Shown here in pieces: positions 48,095 to 58,931 of a stretch of DNA of 64,000 nucleotides (position 1 is its first letter; every line of letters begins with the position of its first letter). A model generated the notes under the pieces. It did not search any database, was not told where the DNA came from, and worked only from the letters and a program-made list of their open reading frames with translations. This stretch comes from Candidatus Thiodiazotropha endoloripes (GTDB lineage: Bacteria > Pseudomonadota > Gammaproteobacteria > Chromatiales > Chromatiaceae), in contig NZ_LVJW01000006.1 of NCBI RefSeq assembly GCF_001708965.1, positions 1-64,000 on the forward strand, read 5' to 3'. Made by a program: the position numbers and the translations under genes.

Positions 48095-50026
48095 TTAATG
48101 TTGGCCTGCAGGACCACCAATGGGGCCCGGCACATCATCGGACGATGGGGACTCACCGGAAGGTCTTGCTCCATCATCTGAATCCATATCGTTATCCACC
48201 CAATCCTTCGGCGGACGAGGGGTCTTGCCTTCCATGATGTCGTTGATCTGTTGCGTATCGATGGTCTCGTACTTCATCAGCGCGTCGGCCATCACATGCA
48301 ACTTCTCCAGGTTCTCATTGAGAATACTCTCGGCCCGGTCATAGTTGCGGTCGATGAAATTTCTGATCTCTTCATCAATGGTATGGGCGGTGTCGTCAGA
48401 GACGTTCTTGTGCTGGGTCACCGAGCGTCCCAGGAATACCTCTTCCTCTTCCTCGCTGTACATCAACGGTCCAAGGCGTTCCGACAACCCCCATTTGGTC
48501 ACCATGTTGCGCGCCAGTTCAGTGGCCCGCTTGATGTCGTTGGAGGCGCCGGTGGTCACTTTATCGATACCAAAGATCAGCTCTTCAGCAATACGGCCAC
48601 CGAAGAGGCTGGAGATCTGACTCTCAAGATGCTCTTTGCTGTAGCTGTAGCGATCCGCTTCCGGCAGAAACATGGTCACACCCAGCGCCCGTCCCCGGGG
48701 AATGATGCTCACCTTGTAGACCGGATCGTGGGAAGGCACCAGTCGACCGACAATGGCATGCCCCGACTCATGGTAAGCGGTGAGTTTCTTCTCATCCTCA
48801 CTCATTACCATGGTACGGCGCTCAGTACCCATCATGATCTTGTCTTTGGCCTTTTCCAGCTCTTCCATGCCTACCAGGGTTTTATTGGCGCGGGCAGCAA
48901 ACAGTGCGGCTTCATTCACCAGGTTGGCCAGATCGGCTCCGGAGAATCCCGGTGTACCCCGGGCGATGATCGCCGGTTTCACATCTTCACCGGCAGCCAC
49001 CTTGCGCAGGTGTACCTTGAGAATCTGCTCACGACCGCGCACATCAGGCAGTGGGACCACCACCTGACGGTCGAAACGTCCTGGACGCAGCAGTGCTGGA
49101 TCGAGTACATCAGGCCGGTTGGTGGCCGCGATCACGATCACACCTTCATTGCCTTCGAAACCATCCATCTCCACCAACAGCTGGTTGAGGGTCTGTTCAC
49201 GCTCATCGTGTCCACCGCCAAGACCGGCGCCGCGATGACGACCTACCGCATCGATCTCATCGATGAAGATGATGCAAGGGGCATGTTTCTTGGCCTGTTC
49301 GAACATGTCACGTACCCGCGAGGCACCCACACCGACGAACATCTCCACAAAGTCAGAACCTGAGATGGTGAAGAAAGGTACCTTGGCTTCACCCGCAATG
49401 GCCTTCGCCAGCAGGGTCTTACCGGTACCCGGTGAACCGACCATCAGCACACCCTTGGGAATCTTGCCGCCAAGCTTCTGGAATTTGGAAGGATCGCGCA
49501 GAAAGTCCACCATCTCGGTGACCTCCTCCTTGGCCTCTTCCACACCGGCCACATCGTTGAAGGTGACCTTCACCTGATCTTCACTCAACATGCGTGCTTT
49601 GCTCTTGCCGAATGACATGGCACCTCTTCCGGCACCACCACCCTGCATCTGCCGCATGAAAAAGATCCACAGGCCGATCAGTACAAACAGAGGAAACCAG
49701 TTGATGAGGATATTCATCAACAGGGAGGGTTTCTCAGGTCGCTTGGCCACGATCTCCACATTACTGTTCAGCAGATCGCTGACCAGCATGTTGTCGCCCG
49801 TGCTGTAGGTAGAGAATCTCTGACCTGAAGTCAGGGCACCGCTGATTTCATGGCCATTATTCCCGACCTCGACTAATTCCACCTCCTTCACCTGTCCGGT
49901 CTTGACGTTGGAGATGAATTCCGAATAGCTCATCGGCTGAGCCTTGGGCTGGGTAGTTGAAAAATTGTTGAACACCGTCATCAATACGATGGCGATCACT
50001 ACCCAGAGAATTAAATTTTTTGCCAT
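48095..50026 (-). CDS. ftsH: ATP-dependent zinc metalloprotease FtsH
   Basis: A 643-residue membrane-anchored AAA protease that degrades membrane and regulatory proteins. Two N-terminal helices ([16 protein letters not shown] and near 100-120), an AAA domain with GSPGTGKT and [11 protein letters not shown], and the zinc site HESGHAIVG. The ATG at 50026 (MAKNLILW) gives the normal start. It follows rlmE, as is usual, but folP does not follow it here. Confidence 0.98.
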   Translation of the reverse strand: MAKNLILWVVIAIVLMTVFNNFSTTQPKAQPMSYSEFISNVKTGQVKEVELVEVGNNGHEISGALTSGQRFSTYSTGDNMLVSDLLNSNVEIVAKRPEKPSLLMNILINWFPLFVLIGLWIFFMRQMQGGGAGRGAMSFGKSKARMLSEDQVKVTFNDVAGVEEAKEEVTEMVDFLRDPSKFQKLGGKIPKGVLMVGSPGTGKTLLAKAIAGEAKVPFFTISGSDFVEMFVGVGASRVRDMFEQAKKHAPCIIFIDEIDAVGRHRGAGLGGGHDEREQTLNQLLVEMDGFEGNEGVIVIAATNRPDVLDPALLRPGRFDRQVVVPLPDVRGREQILKVHLRKVAAGEDVKPAIIARGTPGFSGADLANLVNEAALFAARANKTLVGMEELEKAKDKIMMGTERRTMVMSEDEKKLTAYHESGHAIVGRLVPSHDPVYKVSIIPRGRALGVTMFLPEADRYSYSKEHLESQISSLFGGRIAEELIFGIDKVTTGASNDIKRATELARNMVTKWGLSERLGPLMYSEEEEEVFLGRSVTQHKNVSDDTAHTIDEEIRNFIDRNYDRAESILNENLEKLHVMADALMKYETIDTQQINDIMEGKTPRPPKDWVDNDMDSDDGARPSGESPSSDDVPGPIGGPAGQH

Positions 50027-50221
50027 GTCATTCAAAACGTAAGAACCTCTTGATCTCACTCCGGCGGCTGCCGGTATATCTGTCCACACTGGCATCCGTG
50101 TGGTGGTTATTCTGTGACATCTCTACTCGCTGGCTGTTAGGGATAGCCGATTTGGCGGCTAAAAACCTGAATAAAAATGTGCAAACATCTGATTTTTTAG
50201 GGCTTACTGGTTGGTACGGTA

Positions 50222-50842
50222 CTACATCTTAAAGTTCCCTGCTACTAAATAGATCTCCCTGCTCTTGGCCCTCGATGAATCCGGCTTACGGCTGGCTACT
50301 CGGGTAAATGAGCTGCGTACCTCTCGCAAATAGTCATCAAAGCCCTCGCCCTGGAACACTTTAACGACAAATCCGCCACCTGGCTTTAGGGTTTCACGGG
50401 CAAAATCCAGTGCCAGTTCGCAAAGATAGATCGATCTTGGCTGATCCACACTGGCCATACCAGTAACATTGGGCGCCATGTCAGAAATTACAAGGTCTAT
50501 TGCGGCACCATCCAGTAGATTTCGCAATGAATCGAGGGGCTCTGTCTCACGAAAGTCACCCTGTATGAACTCAACCCCGGCAATCGGGTCCATCGGCAGA
50601 ATGTCGAGGGCGAACACCTGACCTTTGTCACCAACCAGATCCCGCGCAATCTGACTCCAGCCTCCAGGCGACGCACCCAGGTCCACCACTTTCATTCCAG
50701 GTTTGATCAACCTGTCTTTTTCCTGGATTTCCAGGAGTTTGAATGCTGCTCTGGAACGATACCCTGCCTTCTGTGCCTGCTTCACATAGGTATCGTTAAA
50801 ATGTCTGTCCAGCCACTTGCGACTGCTTTTGCTGCGCTTCAT
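50222..50842 (-). CDS. rlmE: 23S rRNA 2'-O-methyltransferase RlmE (FtsJ)
   Basis: A 206-residue SAM-dependent enzyme that methylates U2552 of 23S r[23 protein letters not shown], the SAM loop [13 protein letters not shown], and [13 protein letters not shown] are all typical. The catalytic K-D-K-E positions appear intact. Complete, and transcribed toward ftsH. Confidence 0.96.
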   Translation of the reverse strand: MKRSKSSRKWLDRHFNDTYVKQAQKAGYRSRAAFKLLEIQEKDRLIKPGMKVVDLGASPGGWSQIARDLVGDKGQVFALDILPMDPIAGVEFIQGDFRETEPLDSLRNLLDGAAIDLVISDMAPNVTGMASVDQPRSIYLCELALDFARETLKPGGGFVVKVFQGEGFDDYLREVRSSFTRVASRKPDSSRAKSREIYLVAGNFKM

Positions 50843-51185
50843 GAAATCTGCTTACCCGCTCTGTAATCGCAAATACAATCTTAACCCAAGACCGGAAAAA
50901 CTTTTCTGGGATTGGGGCTTAACCCTGTCTGACAATAAACCATATACAACCTATGGTTATTTTTTAGTCTGTAAATGAATACGAATATTCTCAAATTATG
51001 GCTGGTGTAGTAAGAGATTGAGTGCCTTCTCCACACCTCACGAACCGACCTAAAAACCACAGAGCAAGGATTCAATCTGTCTACTTCAGTAATATTTTCG
51101 TTTATTCCGTTCATTTGCAGATTTAAATTCTCAACCCCTTCCTCATCACAGGTAATCAGGATAGAATCCGCCTCCCCTAATCGAC
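50843..51185. other. Intergenic region between divergent rlmE and yhbY
   Basis: A 115-codon minus-strand frame exists here (50881-51228) but overlaps yhbY, lacks a ribosome-binding site and has a poor composition. The region probably holds the two divergent promoters; none is clear. Confidence 0.5.
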
Positions 51186-51494
51186 ATGGCCAATACAATG
51201 CCCCTGACCTCCGAGCAGACCAGATCACTGAAAAAACTCGCCCACCATCTGAAACCGGTGGTGATGATCGGCCAGCACGGTTTGAGTGAAGGCGTTATCG
51301 GCGAAATCGACACCAGTCTCGATGTGCATGAGCTGATCAAAGTCAAACTGGCAGGCGCGGATAAAAGCGACCGGGAGGCACTGAGTGCCGCCATTGTCGA
51401 GCGTCTCTCAGCAGACCTGGTGCAAATTATCGGACGGGTAGCGATATTCTACCGGGCGAACCCCAAGAAGAAGAAAAACAGAATCGTCATTTGA
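51186..51494 (+). CDS. yhbY: Ribosome assembly RNA-binding protein YhbY
   Basis: A 102-residue CRM-domain protein that binds pre-50S particles. LKKLAHHLKPVVMIGQHGLSEGVIGEID carries the GxxG loop typical of the CRM fold, and HELIKVKLAG follows. It could start at ATG 51186 or at the Met four codons later. It is divergent from rlmE and convergent on greA. Confidence 0.94.
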   Translation: MANTMPLTSEQTRSLKKLAHHLKPVVMIGQHGLSEGVIGEIDTSLDVHELIKVKLAGADKSDREALSAAIVERLSADLVQIIGRVAIFYRANPKKKKNRIVI

Positions 51495-51567
51495 TGATAG
51501 AGGCCGGGGAACGCCTGCATAGCTGACCAGAGACTGGCCATGCTGGCCGAAACAGCCTCAGGCGAGC

Positions 51568-52044
51568 CTATTCGTAACGCACTTCCAGAATCTCAAACTC
51601 CCGGTCACCGCCAGGTGTGTTGAGGAACACATCATCCCCTTCCTGTTTACCGATCAATGCTCTGGCAATCGGTGAACTGACTGAAATCAGGCCATGCTTG
51701 ATATCGGCCTCGTCATCACCCACGATCTGGTAGGTGAACTCTTCATCGTTATCCAGTTCCAGCACCACCACGGTGGCGCCAAAGACCACTTTGCCACCGG
51801 CATCCAGTTTGGTGACATCGATGATCTGGGCATGGGAGAGCTTACCCTCGATATCTTTGATACGCCCCTCAATGAAGCTCTGCTGCTCACGGGCCGCGTG
51901 ATATTCCGCATTCTCTTTCAGATCACCATGCTCACGGGCTTCAGCGATCGCTTTGATCACTTTGGGTCGCTCGACAGTTTTCAATTGCTTCAGCTCATCT
52001 TGCAGATTAGCAGCTCCACGAGCAGTCAACGGTACCTTGTTCAT
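51568..52044 (-). CDS. greA: Transcription elongation factor GreA
   Basis: A 158-residue factor that rescues backtracked RNA polymerase. The N-terminal coiled coil (about 1-75) has the tip residues in [19 protein letters not shown]. The C-terminal domain has [16 protein letters not shown]. It lies 24 bp after carB. Confidence 0.97.
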   Translation of the reverse strand: MNKVPLTARGAANLQDELKQLKTVERPKVIKAIAEAREHGDLKENAEYHAAREQQSFIEGRIKDIEGKLSHAQIIDVTKLDAGGKVVFGATVVVLELDNDEEFTYQIVGDDEADIKHGLISVSSPIARALIGKQEGDDVFLNTPGGDREFEILEVRYE

Positions 52045-52068
52045 TGCACTCTTCCTCTGTTAAGCCGG

Positions 52069-55000
52069 TTACTGCTGATGCAGGTCTTGCAGTCGGTTGA
52101 CGTTGAGTTCATCCAACTGTTTGAGGGCCAGACAGGTCGCCTCGGCACCTGAAATGGTGGTGGTGTAGCTGACCTTGTGCTGCAGAGCGGTACGTCTGAT
52201 CTCCGCTGAATCGGCAATCGCCTGGACACCTTCAGTGGTATTGATGATGAAACTGACTTCCTGATTCTTGATCGAGTCGACGATGTGGGGGCGCCCCTCC
52301 ATCACCTTATTCACCCGGGTACATTCAAGCCCCGCATCGAGCAGTGCCTGACAGGTACCACCTGTGGCGCTCAGGGTAAAGCCGAGCTCAACCAGATCCT
52401 GTGCCACCTGTACGGCACGCACCTTGTCCGCATTGCGCACGCTGAGCAGGGCCTTGCCACCCTGGGGCAACTGATAGCCCGCACCCATGATCGACTTGTT
52501 GTAGGCTTCACCAAATGTGACGCCGACACCCATCACTTCACCGGTGGATTTCATCTCCGGCCCCAGTACGGTATCCACACCGGGAAATTTAACGAACGGG
52601 AATACCGCCTCTTTCACGAAATAGTTCTCAGGCACCACCTCTTTGACGATGCCCTGCTCTTTCAGACTGGTACCCGCCATACAGCGGGCAGCAATTTTTG
52701 CCAGCTGCATACCGGTGGCCTTGGAGACAAATGGCACAGTCCGGGAAGCCCGTGGGTTCACTTCCAGCAGATAGATCTGATCATCCTTGATGGCAAACTG
52801 AGCGTTCATCAGACCCACCACTTTCAACTCCAGCGCCAGCTTGCGCATCTGCTCACGCATCCGGTCCTGAATGGCGGCAGACAGGGTATAGGGAGGCAGT
52901 GAGCAGGCGGAATCACCGGAGTGAACACCCGCCTGTTCGATATGCTCCATGATACCGCCGATGAGCACCTCCTCACCGTCGCAGATCGCGTCGATATCCA
53001 CCTCGATGGCGTCATCCAGAAAGCGATCGAGCAACACCGGAGAGTCGTTGGAGACACTCACCGCTTCCCGCATATAGCGGCGCAATTCATTCTCGCGATA
53101 GACAATCTCCATCGCCCGGCCACCCAGTACGTATGAGGGGCGAACAACCAGGGGATAGCCGATCTCTTCGGCCAGTTTGACCGCACTCTCCGAATCACGG
53201 GCGGTACGGTTTGGCGGCTGTTTGAGATTGAGTTTCTCGACCAATTGCTGGAAACGCTCCCGATCTTCCGCCAGATCGATGGAATCGGGACTGGTGCCAA
53301 TGATCGGCGCACCGGCCGCCTCCAGGTCGTTGGCCAGTTTCAGTGGGGTTTGACCACCGTACTGGACGATCACGCCGGCAGGCTGCTCTTTATGAATGAC
53401 CTCGAGCACATCCTCCAGTGTCAGCGGCTCAAAGTAGAGTCTGTCTGAGGTATCGTAGTCGGTGGAGACGGTTTCCGGATTACAGTTGATCATGATGGTC
53501 TCATAACCATCTTCACGCATCGCGAATGCAGCGTGGACACAACAGTAATCGAACTCAATTCCCTGGCCGATGCGGTTCGGGCCACCACCCAGCACCATGA
53601 TCTTTTTACGCTCACTGGGCAGAGCCTCACACTCTTCCTCATAGGTGGAATACATGTAGGCGGTGCTGGTGGCAAACTCCGCAGCACAGGTATCGACCCG
53701 TTTGAATACCGGACGGATACCCGCCTGGTGGCGACGCTGACGGATCTCGGCTTCACTGGCATCGACCAGTTCGGCGATACGCCGGTCGGCAAAGCCTTTG
53801 CGTTTCAGAAAACGCAGCCGTTGCTCATCCAGACCTTCAAGACCCTGTCCGGAAATCTCACGCTCGATGTTGATCAGCTCTTCAATCTGTATCAGGAACC
53901 AGGGGTCGATGGCACAGATATCGAAGACCTCTTCCAGGCTCATGCCGTAGCGGAAACACTCGGCCACATACCAGAGCCTGGCCGGCCCGGGCAGCCTGAT
54001 CTCCCGCACCAGGGTGTCTTTGACATGCTCTTCATTGAGATCGAGGATCTCATTGAGACCATACTTGCCGATCTCAAGCCCACGCAGCGCCTTCTGCATC
54101 GACTCCTGGAAGGTACGGCCAATCGCCATCACCTCACCCACGGATTTCATCTGGGTGGTCAGGCGGTCATCGGCCTGAGGGAATTTTTCAAAAGCAAACC
54201 GGGGCACCTTGGTGACCACATAGTCGATGCTCGGTTCGAAGGAGGCCGGTGTGGCGCCACCGGTGATCTCGTTCTGCAACTCATCCAGGGTATACCCCAC
54301 CGCGAGCTTGGCCGCCACTTTGGCGATTGGGAAGCCGGTGGCCTTGGAGGCCAGCGCCGAGGAGCGGGAGACCCGGGGATTCATCTCGATGATGATCATC
54401 CGCCCGTTCTCCGGATTGATGGCGAACTGCACGTTCGAACCACCCGTCTCCACACCGATCTCGCGCAATACCGCCAGGGAGGCGTCGCGCATGATCTGGT
54501 ACTCCTTGTCGGTCAGTGTCTGGGCCGGTGCCACCGTGATCGAGTCTCCGGTATGCACCCCCATGGGATCGAGGTTTTCGATCGAACAGATGATGATGCA
54601 GTTGTCATTTCTGTCCCTGACCACCTCCATCTCATACTCTTTCCAACCGAGGATCGATTCCTCGATGAGCAGTTCACTGGTGGGAGACAGATCGAGTCCG
54701 CGGGTACAGATCTCAACAAACTCTTCCGGATTGTAGGCGATACCGCCACCGCTGCCGCCCATGGTGAAGGAGGGGCGGATGATCGCCGGATAACCGATTT
54801 GAACCTGTACCTGCTGTGCCTCTTCCAGACTATGGGCAATCACCGAGCGGGGCATGTCCAGACCGATCTTGCGCATCGCCTGGCGGAACAGATCCCGGTC
54901 TTCCGCTTTGTCGATCGCCTCTCTGGAAGCGCCGACCATCTCCACGCCATATTTTTCCAGTACGCCTTCGCGTACCAGATCCAGCGCCGAGTTGAGTGCG

Positions 55001-55281
55001 GTCTGTCCACCCATGGTGGGCAGCAGGGCATCCGGTCGCTCTTTCTCGATAATCCGTTCAAGGGTACGCCAGGTGATCGGCTCGATGTAGATGGCATCGG
55101 CCATATCGGGATCGGTCATGATCGTGGCCGGATTGGAATTCACCAGGATGACCCGGTACCCCTCCTCTTTCAGAGCCTTACAGGCCTGAGCGCCGGAGTA
55201 ATCGAATTCACAGGCCTGGCCGATAACAATCGGTCCGGCGCCAATGATCATGATGCTTTGTATATCTGTACGTTTTGGCAT
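52069..55281 (-). CDS. carB: Carbamoyl-phosphate synthase large subunit
   Basis: A 1070-residue enzyme making carbamoyl phosphate for pyrimidine and arginine synthesis. The two homologous ATP-grasp halves are visible ([20 protein letters not shown] near the start and [18 protein letters not shown] near 560), as are the allosteric MGS-like C-terminus ([18 protein letters not shown]) and tail. The ATG at 55281 (MPKRTDIQ) is the family start; frame upstream of it runs into the inverted-repeat element. It is separated from carA by 465 bp. Confidence 0.98.
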   Translation of the reverse strand: MPKRTDIQSIMIIGAGPIVIGQACEFDYSGAQACKALKEEGYRVILVNSNPATIMTDPDMADAIYIEPITWRTLERIIEKERPDALLPTMGGQTALNSALDLVREGVLEKYGVEMVGASREAIDKAEDRDLFRQAMRKIGLDMPRSVIAHSLEEAQQVQVQIGYPAIIRPSFTMGGSGGGIAYNPEEFVEICTRGLDLSPTSELLIEESILGWKEYEMEVVRDRNDNCIIICSIENLDPMGVHTGDSITVAPAQTLTDKEYQIMRDASLAVLREIGVETGGSNVQFAINPENGRMIIIEMNPRVSRSSALASKATGFPIAKVAAKLAVGYTLDELQNEITGGATPASFEPSIDYVVTKVPRFAFEKFPQADDRLTTQMKSVGEVMAIGRTFQESMQKALRGLEIGKYGLNEILDLNEEHVKDTLVREIRLPGPARLWYVAECFRYGMSLEEVFDICAIDPWFLIQIEELINIEREISGQGLEGLDEQRLRFLKRKGFADRRIAELVDASEAEIRQRRHQAGIRPVFKRVDTCAAEFATSTAYMYSTYEEECEALPSERKKIMVLGGGPNRIGQGIEFDYCCVHAAFAMREDGYETIMINCNPETVSTDYDTSDRLYFEPLTLEDVLEVIHKEQPAGVIVQYGGQTPLKLANDLEAAGAPIIGTSPDSIDLAEDRERFQQLVEKLNLKQPPNRTARDSESAVKLAEEIGYPLVVRPSYVLGGRAMEIVYRENELRRYMREAVSVSNDSPVLLDRFLDDAIEVDIDAICDGEEVLIGGIMEHIEQAGVHSGDSACSLPPYTLSAAIQDRMREQMRKLALELKVVGLMNAQFAIKDDQIYLLEVNPRASRTVPFVSKATGMQLAKIAARCMAGTSLKEQGIVKEVVPENYFVKEAVFPFVKFPGVDTVLGPEMKSTGEVMGVGVTFGEAYNKSIMGAGYQLPQGGKALLSVRNADKVRAVQVAQDLVELGFTLSATGGTCQALLDAGLECTRVNKVMEGRPHIVDSIKNQEVSFIINTTEGVQAIADSAEIRRTALQHKVSYTTTISGAEATCLALKQLDELNVNRLQDLHQQ

Positions 55282-55291
55282 TAACTCTTGA

Positions 55292-55758
55292 GTCCGCAAA
55301 AAAACGCGAATGAACGCAAATATAAACTAAATAATCGATCTATCGTCATGTTGCCAAACGACGCTTCCTACACCAGGACGAGGCGCCCTAAAATTCAGCA
55401 ACAATCCAACACTTAACCCAGTCGCACGGAGGTAGTTCATCACCTGGGCATGATGCTCCCCAGTCAGTTGTGACAAAGCCTTGAGTTCCACGAGCAGTCT
55501 GTTCTAAACAACAAGGTCTGCCACATAGTGCCCAACAATCTGTCCTTTGTATCTGACATGTAAATTCTTCTGCCTCTCAAAAACCAACCCAGCGCGATTG
55601 AGTTCCTGACAGAGCGCATTCTCGTGAACCAGCGCAATAAACCCAGCTCCCAACAGATGGCTGATTTCTAAGCCACATCCGATCATGGGTTTGGATATGG
55701 CCTCTCCCTGCCTATCATCAGCAAATCCATTGGCCTTCATTCGCGTCTATTTGCGGAC
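55292..55758. mobile_element. 467-bp terminal-inverted-repeat element between carA and carB
   Basis: The left end starts GTCCGCAAAAAAACGCGAAT (55292-55311). The right end, read in reverse complement from 55758, starts GTCCGCAAATAGACGCGAAT. Identity continues with GAA and then weakens. The element contains one gene remnant, the broken GxxExxY gene at 55327-55740. Its right terminal repeat overlaps the end of carA and supplies the last codons (V-R-K-stop). The 158-bp element at 28021 has the same ends. No transposase is present, and no target duplication is obvious. Confidence 0.7.
55327..55740 (-). pseudogene. GxxExxY-family gene interrupted by an in-frame stop
   Basis: The frame from the ATG at 55740 gives 78 residues, with LGAGFIALVHENALCQEL and RKNLHVRYKGQIV-like strings typical of the GxxExxY family. 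It stops at a TAG at 55506-55504. Translation continues in the same frame for 58 more codons as [20 protein letters not shown], then [18 protein letters not shown], the conserved family C-terminus, to a TAG at 55329-55327. The family usually has Glu at the TAG site (GAG to TAG), so one substitution broke the gene. The GxxExxY motif itself is also altered. Function of the family is unknown; it is commonly found in repeat-flanked cassettes. Confidence 0.8.
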
Positions 55759-56883
55759 TTCTATCAATTCGATAAAGTGATCGAAGACAGGGGCCACATC
55801 ATGTGGACCGGGGCTGGCTTCCGGATGTCCCTGGAAACTGAATGCCGGTTTGTCGGTGCGGTGGATTCCTTGCAACGTACCATCAAACAACGAGCGATGT
55901 ATGGGGGTCAGGCAGTCGGGCAGTGAGGCCTCGTCCACGGCAAAGCCATGGTTCTGGCTACTGATCATCACATTGCCTTTTTCCAGGTCCTGTACCGGAT
56001 GGTTGGCGCCATGATGACCGAATTTCATCTTCATCGTCTTGGCGCCCGATGCCAGGGCCAACAGTTGATGTCCGAGACAGATGCCGAATACCGGCAGGTC
56101 GCTGTCGATGATCTTTCCGATGGCTTCAATGGCGTAGTCGCAGGGTTCCGGGTCGCCAGGACCATTGGAGAGAAACACCCCATCAGGCTGCATCGCCAGT
56201 ACCTCTTCGGCGGGTGTCTGGGCGGGCACCACGGTGAGGCGACAACCCCGGTCCGCCAACATCCGCAGAATGTTGCGTTTGACGCCGAAATCGTAGGCTA
56301 CCACATGGTATGGCAGCGACTCGTAGGCCGCGCTGTCCGGCAGGCCCTCTTCCAGTGACCAGGTGCCCTGCGACCACTGATAGCTGGCTGAGGTGGTGAC
56401 CTCTTTTGCGAGATCCATCCCTTTAAGACCAGGGAACTCCTGAGCCAGATTGGCGGCCACTGAGAGATCCGGGGCATCACCGGCGACAATACAGCCGTTC
56501 TGGGCACCCTTTTCACGCAGAATCCTGGTCAGTCGCCTGGTATCGATACCGGCAATGGCGACCACACCATTGCGCTCCAGATAGTGATCCAGCGACTCTT
56601 CCGAGCGCCAGTTACTGGTAATCAGAGGCAGATCCCTTATCACCAGACCTGCGGCATGAATCTGGCCGGACTCCTCATCCTCCTGATTGATACCGGTATT
56701 ACCGATGTGGGGATAGGTCAGGGTGACAATCTGCTGGCGATAGGACGGATCCGTCAATATCTCCTGATAGCCGGTCATGGCGGTGTTGAAGACCACCTCA
56801 CCGACGGTTTGTCCCTCGGCACCGATGGACTCACCCTGGAATTGGCTGCCATCTTCCAGGACCAGAACTGCTGGTTTTCTCAA
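55747..56883 (-). CDS. carA: Carbamoyl-phosphate synthase small subunit
   Basis: A 378-residue glutaminase subunit supplying ammonia to CarB. The N-terminal domain begins [21 protein letters not shown]. The class I amidotransferase triad is visible: Cys in [16 protein letters not shown] and His/Glu in [13 protein letters not shown]. It starts with TTG at 56883, supported by GGAGAG upstream. The C-terminal EVRK and stop lie within the terminal repeat of the inserted element. Confidence 0.97.
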   Translation of the reverse strand: MRKPAVLVLEDGSQFQGESIGAEGQTVGEVVFNTAMTGYQEILTDPSYRQQIVTLTYPHIGNTGINQEDEESGQIHAAGLVIRDLPLITSNWRSEESLDHYLERNGVVAIAGIDTRRLTRILREKGAQNGCIVAGDAPDLSVAANLAQEFPGLKGMDLAKEVTTSASYQWSQGTWSLEEGLPDSAAYESLPYHVVAYDFGVKRNILRMLADRGCRLTVVPAQTPAEEVLAMQPDGVFLSNGPGDPEPCDYAIEAIGKIIDSDLPVFGICLGHQLLALASGAKTMKMKFGHHGANHPVQDLEKGNVMISSQNHGFAVDEASLPDCLTPIHRSLFDGTLQGIHRTDKPAFSFQGHPEASPGPHDVAPVFDHFIELIEVRK

Positions 56884-57056
56884 GGATCTCTCCGTTACAG
56901 GCGTGCAAAAAAGGGCAGACCGCTGAGTGCCTGCCCCCTGAAAAGTTCAAATGCTGCTCCGGGAATGAAAAGTGTTAAGGATCACCCCGAATCTGATGGC
57001 CGTATATTGTACTTTATGTCAGGTAAATCTGTCCATCCACTTGGAGCAGAATCAGC

Positions 57057-57500
57057 CTAGGCTCCCTGCAGCTGATTTCGGGTCCAGCGGATAATGCCGG
57101 ATTGATCCATGGCGCCGGCCTGCCTGGCCAGCTCCCTGCCCTGATGTATCAGCATCAAAGTGGGAATACTGCGAATGCCATACTGCGCGCCAAGCTGTTG
57201 AGCCTCCTCGGTATTCACCTTGATCAACCGAATTTGGGGCTCAAGCTCCTTTGCCGCCGCCTCGAAAGCCGGCGCCATCATTCTGCATGGCCCGCACCAG
57301 GGCGCCCAGAAATCGACCAGCAGAGGCAGCTCACTCTTTTGCAGATGACGTTTAAAACGCCCCTCATCGAGCGCCAGAGGCTGGCCACTAAACAGCGGCT
57401 GGTGGCACTTGCCGCAATTAGCCTGTTCCGCTGAACGACCAGCCGGAAGACGATTGATGCCATCACAATGGGGGCATACCAGATGCACAAAATCACTCAT
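57057..57500 (-). CDS. trxC: Thioredoxin 2 (TrxC-like)
   Basis: A 147-residue cytoplasmic thioredoxin with an N-terminal zinc-binding extension. The zinc Cys pairs are CPHC (9-12) and CGKC (29-32), and the active site is WCGPC (69-72). This matches TrxC. The ATG at 57500 (MSDFVHLVC) is preferred to a GTG two codons upstream. It reduces disulfides under oxidative stress. Confidence 0.93.
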   Translation of the reverse strand: MSDFVHLVCPHCDGINRLPAGRSAEQANCGKCHQPLFSGQPLALDEGRFKRHLQKSELPLLVDFWAPWCGPCRMMAPAFEAAAKELEPQIRLIKVNTEEAQQLGAQYGIRSIPTLMLIHQGRELARQAGAMDQSGIIRWTRNQLQGA

Positions 57501-57672
57501 GAACACTTACCTATCAGCCACACCTGGGCTATCGGCTGAAAATCACAATCCCACCACCCAGGCAGAGCCAATCCCGGCCTGGGCAACAATCTTTCATAAC
57601 CTCTTGCAGGTTGGTTAATCAGTTGGGGCGTGAGGGAGTGATTTCAAGACTCTGTAGATTGCGATTTTTCAG

Positions 57673-57678
57673 TATAAT
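57673..57678 (+). promoter_or_regulatory. -10 box upstream of cnoX
   Basis: Perfect TATAAT, 39 bp before the cnoX ATG. No good -35 hexamer at the right spacing. Confidence 0.45.
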
Positions 57679-57716
57679 GTCGCTCCGTTTGCAAAAAACC
57701 GACAGAGGAACTGAAC

Positions 57717-58580
57717 ATGGCGGACTCACCATACATCTTCGATGCAACCGCTGAGAATTTTCAGCAAATGGTCCTGGCTGCATCCATGGAGAGACCCGTA
57801 GTGGTGGACTTCTGGGCGGAATGGTGCAATCCGTGCAAAGCCCTGATGCCGATCCTCGCCAAACTGGCCGATGAGTACCAGGGCAAATTCCTCCTGGCAA
57901 AGGTCAATACCGAAGAGCAGCAACCGTTGGCCGGACATTTTCAGATCCGCAGTATCCCCACGGTAAAGCTCTTTTTTCAGGGCCAGGAGGTCGATGAGTT
58001 CATGGGTGCCCTGCCGGAAGCGGAGATTCGCAAGCTCCTCGACAAAGTCATCCCCAGGGAGTCGGACGGACTCGTGGAACAGGCGGAAGCACATCTGCTG
58101 CAGGGGAATGCGCAAGAGGCCGGCGTTCTGCTCAAACAGGCCAGTGACCTGGATCCGGAGAACCCAAGAATCCGGCTGGCCTATGCCCGCTATCTGGCAA
58201 CACTCGGAAAACTCGAGGAAGCTGAGAACATACTCAATGCTTTACCGGATGAAGAGAAACAGAATCCGGACGTGGCAGCCATGCTGACCCGCATCCAGTT
58301 TGACCGCGCCACGGCGGACAGCCCACCGGTTGAAGAGCTGGAAAAACGACTTCAGGAAAACCCGGCCGATAGCGAAGCCCTACATCTGCTGGCCTCTCAC
58401 AAAATCATGGCAAACGACCATGAGGCCGCACTGGAACTGTTGATGAAGCTGCTGCAGCAGGATCGTTCTTACGGGGACAACCTGGCACAGAAAGAGATGC
58501 TGAAGGTATTCGAAATGCTTGGCGGCCAGGGTGAACTGGTGAAGCGTTATCGCAACAGGATGTTTAACTTCCTGCATTGA
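57717..58580 (+). CDS. cnoX: Chaperedoxin CnoX (YbbN)
   Basis: A 287-residue co-chaperone with an N-terminal thioredoxin domain (1-110) and C-terminal TPR-like repeats (about 115-285). The CxxC site is intact (C37-N-P-C40), unlike E. coli CnoX, which has SxxC, so this protein may also have reductase activity. The TPR part has SDLDPENPRIRLAYARYL and PADSEALHLLASHK. AGAGGA precedes the ATG. Confidence 0.94.
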   Translation: MADSPYIFDATAENFQQMVLAASMERPVVVDFWAEWCNPCKALMPILAKLADEYQGKFLLAKVNTEEQQPLAGHFQIRSIPTVKLFFQGQEVDEFMGALPEAEIRKLLDKVIPRESDGLVEQAEAHLLQGNAQEAGVLLKQASDLDPENPRIRLAYARYLATLGKLEEAENILNALPDEEKQNPDVAAMLTRIQFDRATADSPPVEELEKRLQENPADSEALHLLASHKIMANDHEAALELLMKLLQQDRSYGDNLAQKEMLKVFEMLGGQGELVKRYRNRMFNFLH

Positions 58581-58613
58581 ATCCATACATCAGGAGCTGA
58601 TTGAAGTTGCTGA

Positions 58614-58633
58614 ATCCCGGCCTGCGCCGGGAT
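58614..58633. repeat. Small palindrome ATCCCGGC/GCCGGGAT
   Basis: 8-bp perfect arms around CTGC, 34 bp after cnoX. No T-run. Resembles the short GC-rich palindromic units common between gammaproteobacterial genes. Confidence 0.5.
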
Positions 58634-58679
58634 GACCATGACCGGTGCCGCAAGCGTTAAAAAATTATTGCCTAATCGC

Positions 58680-58874
58680 TCATAACTCACCCGACATCCC
58701 CTGAGCTTCAGGCAAATCGGATGTCAGCTTAACCCGCTCAAGCACCACCCCGCTGATTTCAGTCGCCGCCAGACTCTCAGCAGATCCAGCCAGTTCTGAG
58801 ATATGTGCCAAAGCGGTCACGTAACCTGACTGATTAGGATTTAAAGAAGTGGAAATGCCCGCCGCTATTCCTTT
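58680..58874 (-). other. Possible small coding region without a clear start codon
   Basis: The minus-strand frame reads ISTSLNPNQSGYVTALAHIS, then ELAGSAESLAATEISGVVLE, and ends RVKLTSDLPEAQGMSGEL. The composition looks protein-like. It is bounded by a TAG at 58877-58875. AAAGGA precedes only ATA, ATT or GTG codons. It may be a short gene with a rare start, or a remnant. Confidence 0.25.
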
Positions 58875-58931
58875 CTAGGTTAATGAATAACCTGAGAATT
58901 CCGTCCTAGCATGACCAGGAGGGGTTCCTAT

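Noticed and set aside
48251-49363. 370-codon plus-strand open frame
   Set aside because: Antisense to ftsH; composition (many His, Gln) is that of a shadow frame.
50881-51228. 115-codon minus-strand frame
   Set aside because: Overlaps yhbY antisense and lacks a start signal; the likely content is the divergent promoter region.
53533-55284. 583-codon open frame on the plus strand
   Set aside because: It lies wholly antisense to carB, whose full-length protein is unmistakable; the frame is a by-product of GC-rich codon use.
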